Source: a virus
IMG/VR virus record: IMGVR_UViG_3300013132_005385
Span: 55,742 to 119,741 of that record
Length of the DNA stretch: 64,000 nt
Direction: 5' to 3' (one strand)
The notes beneath the pieces were generated by a model. That model saw only the letters and a list, made by a program, of their open reading frames with translations, was not told the DNA's origin and did not search any database. This document shows, piece after piece, positions 26,249 through 35,600 of this stretch (the first letter of the stretch is position 1; each line of letters opens with the position of its first letter). Both the position numbers and the translations under genes were made by a program.

Positions 26249-26724
26249 TACGCTTTAATAAAATCTATAAGAGATAGGAGTCCTGAAGAAGTTTTCGATA
26301 TAAGAAAGGTGAAAATTGAAAATTTCATTTGGAGCCACCACAATAATACTATACCAAATATTCTAGTAAAGATCCAGGTCAAAGAAAATCTTTGAAAAAC
26401 CGGATAATAAATTACTAGGTATGAATCTGTTCCCTCGAGTGGTTTAAATTCTGGCATTATGATCTCATGTAAATTAAGACTTGTCAGATACTCGTTAATG
26501 GGGCGAATTTCCTCTAGAACATAAGCAGGCCGGATCTCTTCGGGAGCATCAGGTGATAAAGTTACCTCTGGTGGAAGATTCACAACTGTGTATATTCTTC
26601 CTATCCAGTCGGATCTGAGATTAAATTTTTGCCAAGTAATGGTATTTCTTTCTTTCTTAATAGTTTTTTTAAGAAATAGGTAATTGTTTATATCATTAAT
26701 TACCTGAAAAAATGGAAGTCTCAT
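26248..26724 (-). CDS. Conserved-looking unknown protein with C-terminal hydrophobic segment
   Basis: A 158-residue protein counted from ATG 26724, which follows the sigma gene stop neatly; an alternative ATG at 26751 would overlap it by 16 bases. A Pro-rich middle (NLPPEVTLSPDAPEEIRP) precedes LNEIIMPEF-like text and a C-terminal hydrophobic stretch WIFTRIFGIVLLWWLQM that could be one or two membrane passes. The family is not recognised. Confidence 0.55.
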   Translation of the reverse strand: MRLPFFQVINDINNYLFLKKTIKKERNTITWQKFNLRSDWIGRIYTVVNLPPEVTLSPDAPEEIRPAYVLEEIRPINEYLTSLNLHEIIMPEFKPLEGTDSYLVIYYPVFQRFSLTWIFTRIFGIVLLWWLQMKFSIFTFLISKTSSGLLSLIDFIKA

Positions 26725-26735
26725 ATGATAATAAT

Positions 26736-27344
26736 TTAGTCGACGAAACATAATTTAGCATCGGGAAACATTTCCCTTACTTTTAGACGTGCCCTTCTAA
26801 TTCTTGTTGCAACTGCTCTTTTCTTCATGCCGTGTTTTTCCGCAATGTCCTGATATTTCATTTTATGAATTTCTCTATCTATAAGTATTTCTTTATAGAT
26901 CTCGGGAAGATCTTTCATTTTGTGAACCACATTGTCATATAAGCAGTCTAGTTCTCCAAATCTGTCACTAAGGTTCCAATCCGGTTCTGAATATGATTCT
27001 AGCTCAGAATGAACTGTTTCCTCGCCGGACTCATTTACTCTGATAGATTCAGTAATTAGAGGCATATATCTATTTTTAGTCTTCTTTATTAGCAATGATT
27101 CATTTCTTGCTATATTATATGCCCACGTTGAAAAATTTCCCCTTAAGGGATCGTACTGTGACATCTTTGTCCATATCTTAGCCATTGTGTTCGAGAAGGC
27201 ATCTTCCGAAGTTTCTTCGTCTATTAAAATAGCCCTGCAATGGTTAAGTAGTCCGGGCTTTAGTCTTTTATATAAATCTATAAAGTGTTTTTCATCTGAA
27301 GTGTTTAAAAAGTTTTCTGCTAGTTCCTGTATGTTTTTTGGCAT
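26736..27344 (-). CDS. ECF-like sigma-70 family factor
   Basis: A 202-residue protein with the two-domain layout of ECF sigma factors. Region 2 is FIDLYKRLKPGLLNHCRAIL then TSEDAFSNTMAKIWTK and GNFSTWAYNIARNE. Region 4 is LPEIYKEILIDREIHKMKYQDIAEKHGMKKRAVATRIRRARLK (an HTH of the usual YxEIA type; quoted in parts). It likely redirects host RNA polymerase to a subset of phage promoters. It is distinct from the gp55-like factor at 16006, so the phage seems to encode two sigma-like proteins. Confidence 0.8.
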   Translation of the reverse strand: MPKNIQELAENFLNTSDEKHFIDLYKRLKPGLLNHCRAILIDEETSEDAFSNTMAKIWTKMSQYDPLRGNFSTWAYNIARNESLLIKKTKNRYMPLITESIRVNESGEETVHSELESYSEPDWNLSDRFGELDCLYDNVVHKMKDLPEIYKEILIDREIHKMKYQDIAEKHGMKKRAVATRIRRARLKVREMFPDAKLCFVD

Positions 27345-27354
27345 TTTCCCCTGA

Positions 27355-27810
27355 TTATTTTAAATTTATTCGTATTATTTCTATTCCTGCTTTTTGGAAG
27401 AGATTAAAAGAATCTGTGTTTCTATACATTTCAGAAAAAACTATTCTTTTGATCCCCGCCTGAATTATTAGCTTAGCGCAGCTAAAGCATGGCGAGAGTG
27501 TCACATATAAAGTGGATCCTTGCGAGCTTACTGTGCTTTTGGCTAACTTTGTAATGGCGTTTGCTTCTGCGTGAAGAACAATATCCAGGGTTTCTCCCTT
27601 TTCATTTTCACAGCAATTTGGAAATCCGGATGGAGTACCATTATATCCATCTGATATTATCACACGATCCTTCACTATAAGACAACCGACCTGGCTTCTC
27701 TTACAATGAGAATTTTCAGCCCATATATGAGCCATTCTCAAGTATACCGAATCTATCTTATATTGTTTTGGATCTGGATTCTGATTAGGACTGTGGATCT
27801 GTAGAGTCAT
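27355..27810 (-). CDS. cd: Deoxycytidylate (dCMP) deaminase
   Basis: A 151-residue zinc deaminase. HAEANAI is the zinc-binding/proton-shuttle motif and PCFSCAK supplies the two cysteines. An N-terminal CKRSQVGCLIV block and the SDGYNGTPSGFPNC loop are typical of dCMP deaminases, as in T4 cd. It makes dUMP for thymidylate synthesis, fitting with the thymidylate synthase-like gene at 54692. It overlaps the gene at 27785 by 26 bases. Confidence 0.9.
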   Translation of the reverse strand: MTLQIHSPNQNPDPKQYKIDSVYLRMAHIWAENSHCKRSQVGCLIVKDRVIISDGYNGTPSGFPNCCENEKGETLDIVLHAEANAITKLAKSTVSSQGSTLYVTLSPCFSCAKLIIQAGIKRIVFSEMYRNTDSFNLFQKAGIEIIRINLK

Positions 27811-28033
27811 CTCTCACCTCTATTACCTCGGTTCTGAATCTTTCCACTAGTTGATATACTTCTCCTAGTCTAAAAGTTCCTAGAAGAACTATAACGGAAT
27901 TAATCTCATCTTCTGATAATTCCGATTTCTCTTGATCGTTTAAAACGTCAAGTGCTTTTTTGTAGCCTCCGTATGAATTTAAAAATTCCAAAACGTCAGC
28001 TTTTAATTCCTGTGTGATCTTAAAATTTGCCAT
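27785..28033 (-). CDS. Small unknown protein
   Basis: An 82-residue acidic helical protein (KADVLEFLNSYGGYKKALD). It precedes and overlaps dCMP deaminase and follows a TAnnTTTG box, so it opens an early-type transcript with deaminase and the ECF sigma. No family is recognised. Confidence 0.6.
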   Translation of the reverse strand: MANFKITQELKADVLEFLNSYGGYKKALDVLNDQEKSELSEDEINSVIVLLGTFRLGEVYQLVERFRTEVIEVRDDSTDPQS

Positions 28034-28049
28034 AGTTTATTTTTTTCTG

Positions 28050-28057
28050 CAAATATA
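28050..28057 (-). promoter_or_regulatory. Putative host-type promoter -7 box (TATATTTG)
   Basis: The TAnnTTTG match lies 17 nt before the ATG at 28033. A T-rich stretch precedes it; no clear -33 element is visible. Confidence 0.45.
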
Positions 28058-28083
28058 AAAAAAATTTTTGAATGTTTCTGATA

Positions 28084-29880
28084 TTAATCAAATTTATTTC
28101 CTGAGCTGGTTACAATAAGGGGTCCATTTAGTGTTTCTCTGATTTCCTGCATCACCATAAGTATGGAAGCAAGTACTTCCTGATCTGATCCACCTTTTGA
28201 ACCCTCCGATGATTTTTCGCTCGAGGACCCTGTACTTTTTACTGCGGATTCAGTTTTTGTTTCACTCATTACACCAGCTTCTCCTGTTGCTTGTGATTCA
28301 GGTTTTTCATTTTCCACTTGTGAAGCGGATACTGATTCCTGTGAAGTCTTAGATACTGGAGCGGGTATCTCCTTGGACATCTTTAATGGGGAACTTTCTA
28401 TTTTAGCCTGTAATGCAGATGGTGACTTAGCTGTTTGTTCCGTCTGTTTTATTGATTCTATAGAAACAGGAGATGTTGTTTGGGCAATTTCCTTGGATAC
28501 CTCCTGTATTTTTTTACCCTCCGTTTTCTTCTCAGTCTTCTCCCCTGATTCTGACTCTTTTGTGGATTTCTTTTTAAGCCCACTAAGTAATCCTCCAAGA
28601 CCTAAGCTATCTAAAAATCCCTGCATTGGGGATTCGGCAGCAGACTCACCCTTTTCTTCTGTTGAAACAGGCTCTACTGCTCCTGATGCAGGCTCCGTTT
28701 TTTCTGTTGATTCAGATCCCTCTATTTTTTGTATAGAAGCAGGTTGAGAAGCAGTCGTAGAGGGAGTGGACGGTGGTGCTGAAACAGCAGGGGTTTCCAA
28801 TGATTTAGCCTCGCCTACGCTTTCCATTGAAGGCTTAGAAACTTCCGTTTTAATTCCGGCTTCAGTTTTTATTTCCCCCGCTTCTGGGGATTTTAAAGCG
28901 GACGAAACAGCTTCCACTGGTGCGGGTTCTTTTTTCTCTCCGATTGAGATAGTTTCCTCCTTGGGTATAGCTATCGGTTCTTTAGATCCCTCTGTTTTTT
29001 TAGCTTCTTCCCCTACCGATTCTATACTTTTTGTTTCGCTCTTGAGAGTTTCTAATGTTTTTGTTTCGCTCTTGAGAGTTTCTAATGTTTTAGTTTCGGT
29101 TTTTTCTGTAGTTGTGCTAGATGTTTCCTTCTCCTTTGTCGTCTCGGTCTTAATCTCATTTTTTACGCCTTCTAGCGATTTAGGATTAAATGATTTTAGG
29201 GCTTCGTCGAATTTTTTTTCCGCATCATTAAAATCGGGGTTTTTTATCCCAAGTTCTTTTAGAAGTAAAGCTACTCCATTTAATAATATATTATGCTTAG
29301 ATAGGGTATCATTGAGCATTTTCATGTTCATTTCCGGACCCGGATTTTTAACAAGATCTTCAGTTTGTAGAAAAAGATCCATTAGACTCCTTAAAGTACC
29401 AGCACCAGATTCTTCCACTCTACTTGACACGTCTTCGAATGAATCTGCTCCTTCCAAATCCTTTATTCTGATGTGCCCTGAAATAATTTCGGATATTGGT
29501 CTGGTTAATATATCATTAGCATACCTAGACCTTGTTGCTGCGACCTTCTCAGCTTTTTCTTTGATTGCTACCTCCTCTATGGATTCGCCTTCTTCTAATT
29601 TCTTCTTGAATGATGTTATCTCTTTCCCTATGACAGGGGAAAAGAAATCATAAGCTTCCTTCTTGGATGCTTTTTCAGGATCTATTTTTTGTTCAGCTGC
29701 TGAAACCTCTTCAATGAATGCCTTTCTTACCTCTCCTGATACCTCCCCTACAGCTTTAATGTTCTTAGCTGAATCACCCAATTCAGTAGTTCCTCTTGAT
29801 GCAATAAACCGATCAAGGGTTTTTTTATCCTCCGTAATATCTTTTCCAGAAAAAACCCGTCCTTTATTTTCTTCAGCCAA
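28084..29880 (-). CDS. Low-complexity Ser/Thr/Glu/Lys-rich late protein
   Basis: A 598-residue protein. Residues 1-230 are helical (an EVRKAFIEEVSAAEQK-like region). Residues 235-560 are low complexity, rich in E, K, S, T and P, with a perfect duplication of KTLETLKSET. Residues 425-450 hold a hydrophobic insert (GFLDSLGLGGLLSGL). The last 35 residues (ASILMVMQEIRETL) look like a folded helix. A TATATA promoter precedes it and the baseplate hub genes lie upstream, so a tail or injected-protein role is possible. Confidence 0.65.
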   Translation of the reverse strand: MAEENKGRVFSGKDITEDKKTLDRFIASRGTTELGDSAKNIKAVGEVSGEVRKAFIEEVSAAEQKIDPEKASKKEAYDFFSPVIGKEITSFKKKLEEGESIEEVAIKEKAEKVAATRSRYANDILTRPISEIISGHIRIKDLEGADSFEDVSSRVEESGAGTLRSLMDLFLQTEDLVKNPGPEMNMKMLNDTLSKHNILLNGVALLLKELGIKNPDFNDAEKKFDEALKSFNPKSLEGVKNEIKTETTKEKETSSTTTEKTETKTLETLKSETKTLETLKSETKSIESVGEEAKKTEGSKEPIAIPKEETISIGEKKEPAPVEAVSSALKSPEAGEIKTEAGIKTEVSKPSMESVGEAKSLETPAVSAPPSTPSTTASQPASIQKIEGSESTEKTEPASGAVEPVSTEEKGESAAESPMQGFLDSLGLGGLLSGLKKKSTKESESGEKTEKKTEGKKIQEVSKEIAQTTSPVSIESIKQTEQTAKSPSALQAKIESSPLKMSKEIPAPVSKTSQESVSASQVENEKPESQATGEAGVMSETKTESAVKSTGSSSEKSSEGSKGGSDQEVLASILMVMQEIRETLNGPLIVTSSGNKFD

Positions 29881-29899
29881 TTTAGTGAGATTTTTGATT

Positions 29900-29905
29900 T
29901 ATATA
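29900..29905 (-). promoter_or_regulatory. Late promoter (TATATA)
   Basis: GGGGTATATAAATC lies 19 nt before the ATG at 29880, inside the gap after the hub-assembly gene stop. Confidence 0.6.
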
Positions 29906-29917
29906 CCCCAAAATTAC

Positions 29918-30106
29918 CTACTTGTTGGAAAAGGAGAATATTTCTGTTAGATCCCCATTGTTGCGGGATTTATTTATGGATTCTATCTTGGCGTTTAGTC
30001 TCTCTATGATATCATAGAATTCGAAATAGGGCATTCTTTCAAAAATATCCGGAGACATTTTAAATTCCTCCCAAAGCCTAAATCTCAGCTCATAATAGTT
30101 GTCCAA
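29918..30106 (-). CDS. Small baseplate hub assembly-type protein (gp51-like position)
   Basis: A 62-residue protein with FKMSPDIFERMPYFEFYDIIERL. The P-Y-x-E-F pattern after a short helix resembles small hub or tape-chaperone proteins encoded beside gp26 in T4-like and Mu-like phages. It overlaps the end of the hub gene (30090) by 17 bases. The call is from size, motif and position. Confidence 0.5.
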   Translation of the reverse strand: MDNYYELRFRLWEEFKMSPDIFERMPYFEFYDIIERLNAKIESINKSRNNGDLTEIFSFSNK

Positions 30107-31127
30107 GGATATCTGAAATAACGAAAAAGGATCGAAAGCCTCCGCGAAAGGTTAAGGGAGCGGTGACCTCTCCACCGCATTTTTCACAATTGAATTTTAC
30201 TTCAGCTTTTGTGGAAAATTTAATTGTTTTGGATATTTGATCCGCTATAGAAAATTGTGTTACGTCCCATTCTTTGGATGCTCTCTCGTAATTATCATAC
30301 ATTGATTCATCAAGATCCCTCCAATTGGGTATAATGTATGGGGCAACGTCGACGAAGCTCTCGTCGTACTTTTTATTTTTTGATCTTTTAAAATCTATTA
30401 TTTTTCTAATTATTGTGGTAACTCCCACGCTAGGGATGAAAAGTTCAAGTCCAGCTCCACCATTTTTAGGAATGAGGTCAAAACACATTTTTTCGTTGCT
30501 GAATTTGGATTTAATCTCAGGTGAAAGCTTAAAACTATCAAGTATGCTGGATCTAAGCTCTATTGAGTCTGGTATATCGCATGTCTCACCTGTACAATTC
30601 TTTTTGGCTGATAAAAATATTCTATTTTCGCCTTTTGGAAAAGTGTAATCCCTGATCGCCATAATCAGATAAAATCTATCTTCATAATGTATATCATAGT
30701 GACTTAAAGGTCCTCCGCTCCATCTGATTTTGCAGCATTTGCTAATTATGTGATTTAATTTATCATCCATATCTAAACGATCGTTCTCATCTATTATGGA
30801 GTAATATTTTATCTCTGAAACATCAGCCGGGCGAATTGCTATTTCCATTCCATCTGGATACCCAAATCCATCTGATGGAAGATTGGAGAGTGGTATATTT
30901 TTCCAATATTCTCCTATTCCCAGAGGCATCTCTGCTACAAACGATGCCTTGCCCAGGCTTTTTGGCTTTTCCGGTTCCTGAGCTAGTACAGGTTCTTTTT
31001 TCTCTTGTGATATTTCTTGAATCCAGGATGGAATTTTAGCATCCTTAACATCCTCATCATACTCCAGAGGAGACGATGCTTCTTTTCTTCTGAGTTCATT
31101 CATCAATTCTTCGTCTATATTATTCAT
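30090..31127 (-). CDS. gp26: Baseplate hub protein, gp26-like (T4 baseplate family)
   Basis: A 345-residue protein. The N-terminal 85 residues are a polar extension. The family part starts at SNLPSDGFGYPDGMEIAIRP (lead segment of gp26-like proteins), continues with EDRFYLIMAIRDYTFPKG and a CTGETC pair, and ends FNCEKCGGE then APLTFRGGFRSFF. The cysteine pairs may bind zinc. T4 gp26 is shorter (208). It is expected in the central hub of the baseplate. Confidence 0.7.
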   Translation of the reverse strand: MNNIDEELMNELRRKEASSPLEYDEDVKDAKIPSWIQEISQEKKEPVLAQEPEKPKSLGKASFVAEMPLGIGEYWKNIPLSNLPSDGFGYPDGMEIAIRPADVSEIKYYSIIDENDRLDMDDKLNHIISKCCKIRWSGGPLSHYDIHYEDRFYLIMAIRDYTFPKGENRIFLSAKKNCTGETCDIPDSIELRSSILDSFKLSPEIKSKFSNEKMCFDLIPKNGGAGLELFIPSVGVTTIIRKIIDFKRSKNKKYDESFVDVAPYIIPNWRDLDESMYDNYERASKEWDVTQFSIADQISKTIKFSTKAEVKFNCEKCGGEVTAPLTFRGGFRSFFVISDILGQLL

Positions 31128-31154
31128 TGATCTTTTTAGATTATACTACCAATA

Positions 31155-31361
31155 TTAATTTTGTTCCGATTTTTTATCATTGGATAATACCCGATACACT
31201 CCAAAGCAGAGCGCCGAAAGGAAATAAAAAATTACAACAGTATGCCAATACGACTTCGTCCAATTCATTATATTTGCGAAAAGGATATCGAATCCAAAGG
31301 GACAGAAAAAAGTCCCGAGAACCAAGAAGAGACTTGCTATTTTTCGTTTCGTATTTTTCAC
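31155..31361 (-). CDS. Small two-helix membrane protein (uncertain)
   Basis: A 68-residue frame starting at GTG 31361, with two hydrophobic helices (IASLFLVLGTFFCPFGF and VVIFYFLSALCFGVYRV) and a charged tail. A different frame, 31177-31377, has an ATG start but lacks any clear pattern; I prefer the membrane frame. It lies between the tail tube terminator and the hub gene. A holin-like role is conceivable but not shown. Confidence 0.4.
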   Translation of the reverse strand: MKNTKRKIASLFLVLGTFFCPFGFDILFANIMNWTKSYWHTVVIFYFLSALCFGVYRVLSNDKKSEQN

Positions 31362-31390
31362 TATTAGGGTCGTCCATGTATGTATAAATT

Positions 31391-31426
31391 AAAATCCCCT
31401 GTGATTCACTAGGAAAAACAGGGGAT
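31391..31426 (-). terminator. Rho-independent terminator after the tail tube genes
   Basis: An 8 bp perfect stem (ATCCCCTG/CAGGGGAT, loop of 17) is followed on the minus strand by TTTTAATTT. It lies 30 bases after the tube gene stop. Confidence 0.75.
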
Positions 31427-31456
31427 AATCCTTTGTAGAGAATCTTTTTATATATC

Positions 31457-32035
31457 TTAGTTGAAAACGTCCTCGAAAAAGTCCGCTCTGAAAGACATTC
31501 TTATTTTATATGCTTGGTTACCATTGGTGTAATCTAAATCCAGAGGTTTGATTGGTTCCACAGGGAAGCAGTTCAATAGTTTTATTCTTCTGTAGACATC
31601 TCCCTGTTTATTAAACATTGATATTAACATATATGTCTGATTTGCATACACTGATTTAATACCCATTGCACCTGTTAGAGGATTATAAACAAGGTCGGAC
31701 CATTGCCTAAGAGTATTAAACACATAGTTTGAGTTATTATCATCCAGGTTTGTCTCAAATTCTACTGCAACCTTAATTCCAGTGTCATCAAGAGCAGCTG
31801 CTGCATATCTTCTTCTAGAGAATTTATACCTCTGCTCCATAATCCCTGGATTTTTATCAACGGCCAATCCGCTAACAGATAATATATTTTCAACCAATAG
31901 CGTTTTTCCTATATTTCCTAAAGGATTAGATACTGCTGGTGGCGGTTGAATTATAACCTCAAACTGGTTTAAGAATACCGGTTCGTATAGATTAACCGCT
32001 GCTTTGGAATTTGTAAAATGTGGTAGTCCTGCCAT
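31457..32035 (-). CDS. gp19: Tail tube protein, gp19-like (second copy)
   Basis: A 192-residue tube subunit. Family-like blocks are LNQFEVIIQPP, RQWSDLVYNPLTGAMGIK, DVYRRIKLLNCFP and YKIRMSFRADFF. The protein stacks as hexamer rings inside the sheath. It is clearly paralogous to the gene at 32047, with the same first residues (MAGLPHFT) and C-terminal DDVF/EDVF ending. It is followed by a terminator. Confidence 0.85.
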   Translation of the reverse strand: MAGLPHFTNSKAAVNLYEPVFLNQFEVIIQPPPAVSNPLGNIGKTLLVENILSVSGLAVDKNPGIMEQRYKFSRRRYAAAALDDTGIKVAVEFETNLDDNNSNYVFNTLRQWSDLVYNPLTGAMGIKSVYANQTYMLISMFNKQGDVYRRIKLLNCFPVEPIKPLDLDYTNGNQAYKIRMSFRADFFEDVFN

Positions 32036-32046
32036 TTTTTAATTTT

Positions 32047-32619
32047 TTATATGAATACATCATCGAAATGGTCGACTGCCCATGTTAAGGATATCTCATA
32101 GATATTTGTTCCTGTATAGTTCAGCGCCATTTCCGTAATCGCCGTCATTGGAAAGCAGTCTTTACAAGTTATTCTTCTAAATACATCTCCCGCCTTATTG
32201 AACACATTAATTACTATGGTTCCTGTATAGTCTTTCTTCAGACCCATAGCTCCAGTAAGTGGATTATAGATTAGATCCGACCACTGCCTCATAGTCTTAA
32301 AAACATACATCGAATTGTTATCATCAAGGTTAATCTCGAAAGACATCTCCAGATCAAATCCAGTTTTAGTTGGGGCTGCTCCGGAATAATATCTTTTAGC
32401 AAACTTGAATTGCTGAGAGATCTCGCCTGGGTTTTGATCTACTCCTAATCCAGATATTCTCTTAATTTGTTCCAAAAGGATATTCCCATTTCCAGGAACT
32501 CCATTTATTGGAACAACAGCAGTTGGAGGAGTAATTGTCACCTCGAACTGGTTTAAGAATACCGGTTCAAATTTATTGACTGAAGCCTTAGAGCTAGTAA
32601 AATGTGGTAGTCCTGCCAT
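32047..32619 (-). CDS. gp19: Tail tube protein, gp19-like (first copy)
   Basis: A 190-residue tube subunit. LNQFEVTITPP, RQWSDLIYNPLTGAMGLK, DVFRRITCKDCFP and YEISLTWAVDHFDDVF match the copy at 31457 block by block. A TATATA promoter lies 13 nt before the start. One copy may build the bulk tube and the other a terminal ring or baseplate-proximal ring; the sequence does not say which. Confidence 0.85.
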   Translation of the reverse strand: MAGLPHFTSSKASVNKFEPVFLNQFEVTITPPTAVVPINGVPGNGNILLEQIKRISGLGVDQNPGEISQQFKFAKRYYSGAAPTKTGFDLEMSFEINLDDNNSMYVFKTMRQWSDLIYNPLTGAMGLKKDYTGTIVINVFNKAGDVFRRITCKDCFPMTAITEMALNYTGTNIYEISLTWAVDHFDDVFI

Positions 32620-32631
32620 TCCTTTTTATTT

Positions 32632-32637
32632 TATATA
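32632..32637 (-). promoter_or_regulatory. Late promoter (TATATA) for the tube pair
   Basis: AAATATATAAAATAAAAAGG lies upstream of the ATG at 32619. Confidence 0.6.
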
Positions 32638-32662
32638 TTTGTCCTTATCAACTGGACAAAAA

Positions 32663-35600
32663 TTAGCTGAACTGTATAAATCCTCCAGAGCTGATTCCTC
32701 CAGTTCTAGTAACCGTCAATCTGTTGATAAACTTATGAATACCTCTTGCAGGCTCAACTATAACATCGATTATTCCCAAGTTTTGATCTATGATTGCCGG
32801 AGTATTATTAGAAGAATCCATAATAGTCAGGTAATTGTAGATACCTCCAACAGACTTAACTCCTGAAAGATAATTATCAACGAGAGTCTTAATTTCAAGT
32901 CTAATGTTGTCCTCGTTAAAGTCGAACACGTAGTTATTAAGAATATCTTCGATAGCTTCTTCTACAGTGATTAACAGATCCCTAACATGCAAGTTGTTGA
33001 AAGCTGAATTAGTTCTTTGATATCCAGTTTGGTTACCGTATATTACTAGTCCTATGCCTCTTCTTCTAACAATAGGGTTAATTCCAAAAGGCTCTAGAAA
33101 ATCCCTGTCATCGTTACCAAAATCATATTCCAAACCGATTAGATTTGCTCCTGAAAGTATACCCCTTTTCTGACCAGCTACGATTGAATAAGGCTCTCCA
33201 GTGATGAATTTTCTAATAAAGTTATTAGAAACGTGAGCAGCAGGAGGTATGTTCAAATTCTTACCATTTTCTCTAATTGTTAGGAAAGGGGAGAAGAATC
33301 CGCAGAATTTAGCTCCCAAATCTTCATCAGGAAGAGTAAATCTAAATGAAGGATTCAATGATAGATTTCCTCCGTCTGCTATGTATTTAGGATTCAATAG
33401 AGGCTGTGGCTCTGTTGCTGTTGGTAATTCTGTAAATCTAGGATCTATAGAGTCGATGAACTTCTTAATAGATGGAGAATTACAGATTGCCAAACATTTT
33501 TGACGAAGCTTAGCAAGTCTTGATAACTGATTTTTTGAATTAGTTTGAAGACCTCCATCGAACGTATCAACAATGTATCTGAATGTAATAATGTTTCTAT
33601 CAGCAAGGGTTTTAGCGAGATTAGTGTTGAAAAGAACATCTAATATCTCGTTTAGTCTAGTTTCAGTCCCATCGGGTTTATGTGAGGCCTTAATCTTAAA
33701 TCCAGGAAGGTATGACAAGGTGTACGTGTTAATAAACTTGTGTATTGCCTTGAATTTGTTAACCTTAGAAGGTACCCCAGGATAAAGCTTGATAGGTCTA
33801 TCTGTTTTTACGTAGATAGTATACTGACCTGGAGATCCAGGAATAGGAACCTTTCTTACCTCGATTATTCTTGTTAATCTACTTTGAACGTTTTCTACTG
33901 ATGGGTTATCAAACAACTGAAGATCCGTAGATACCAAGAGATCCCCAACCCTAATGAATTTATTATTTGCTTCGGTAGTCGTGATTTCAACGACATTCTG
34001 AGAAACCTGAGATATAATATCTACATATTCGTTAAGGTTGCCTGCAAGAGAAACTATAACAAACTCATATGTGCCTGCCTGGTTCAATGGAACCGCTACT
34101 GAGCTTTTATATGTAAGACCAAAATCCTCGACTGATTCTGCAGATGAGAAATCTGAATCTTGATATGCTCTGATTATTAAGTAATCAAATCCGTCTCTAT
34201 CAATATTCTTTTCAAATTTAAGATATTGCACGCTTGATCCTGTTGAATCTTTCCAAGCTACGTCACCATCAGTAACGTTTCCTATGGTCCAATCCTGGTA
34301 TGCTGGGGAGTTCTCGTAAGCGATGTAGCTATCATTTACTCCAACTAATTCTCCAGGAATATCGGGTGATCCAAAAACATCATCGTAGTCAAAGTAATCT
34401 GGACTACCAAGCTGGTATGCGTTGCTTGATGTGTTTTTGTTGGTGTCGTCCCAAGGTTCAATATAAGTGGTACCTGCAGTAGATCCTACTAAAGGATGAC
34501 TAAATCTAATTCTAAGCTGAGTTTGATATCCAACTGGTAGAGTTCCGTCGGTAACAAATTTCACCTCTTCAACTTTCAATTTCGCTAATTCATCCACGAA
34601 AAATCCAAGGTATCCAGCTGCAGGAAGAGTATTCATAACCTTACCTATGATAAATCTCTTAGAAGGAGATGATGTTGTTGGCGTAAGATAAGCCTTCAAA
34701 GTTGTGATCTGATCTGCATAATTTACTCCAGTAAATGCTGTTTGTAAATAAGGGAGTCCTCCATCTCTTGCGGATGCTGAGTATGTTTGCATATCAGCAA
34801 TATCAATACCTTTATCTCCAAGTGAAGTGAAGGAAGTAAAGAGATTGTCTCCTAATAAAGATCCTGTTTCTATTAGGGATAGACCCGGAGAAGATGCTTC
34901 AGCAATCTCTGTTCCTGTAGATGATCCGTCTATGCTCTTAGCGTAGATGAAATCTGAAACTAAAACTTGGTTATATGAAAGAAAATCAACTTTTTTAGGG
35001 ATTGATACGATGTCAGAGTCAACTGAGATCTCATCTATTAAATGGTGTCCAACAAGATCAACCAAACTAGTGTTAGATCCTAAATCGTCCAATGCCTCTT
35101 CGTTTACCGCACAAAGTATTCCGGTTTGTCCAGTCTCGTTATTGATTAGGGTCTTAACGTATCTGTTAATTCCGTTTTGATCAACAAAATCAGGGATAAA
35201 AGTTCCTGTAATGCTTAGAACAACGTTTATCTGGTTGAGAGATAAAAAGTCGTCTATTCTAGACTTGATGAATCCTTTTGTGGTAAAATATGAGCTAAAT
35301 ATTGGATCGTTTGCCAATGTAGCATAATTTGTCCAATTTCCGCTTATTACGATCACATCAACAAAATAGTCTGAGATGTAATCATAAGGGTGCATGAAGC
35401 TTGGTACGTTCGCAGCACCAAAATATTCGGATGCTAAGATATCGAATCCATTTAATGGAATTCTAGAATCCAGTGACTTTTTAACTATAACGCTAACGGG
35501 ATTTTGTCCAAGGTTAACTATATGAAAAAGCTTATTCTTATCCGGTTGTGTTCCGCTAGAATCTGCAGTAGCCAATAGATAGTTAGGATCTGGGAACCAG

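Noticed and set aside
28373-29653. Long plus-strand frames antisense to the Ser/Thr-rich protein gene
   Set aside because: They are complements of low-complexity codons on the minus strand, have Ser/Val/Ala-rich composition without motifs, and lack promoters.
31177-31377. Minus-strand frame with ATG start overlapping the small membrane protein
   Set aside because: It lacks a regular pattern, while the overlapping GTG frame gives two clear hydrophobic helices; kept as a less likely alternative.
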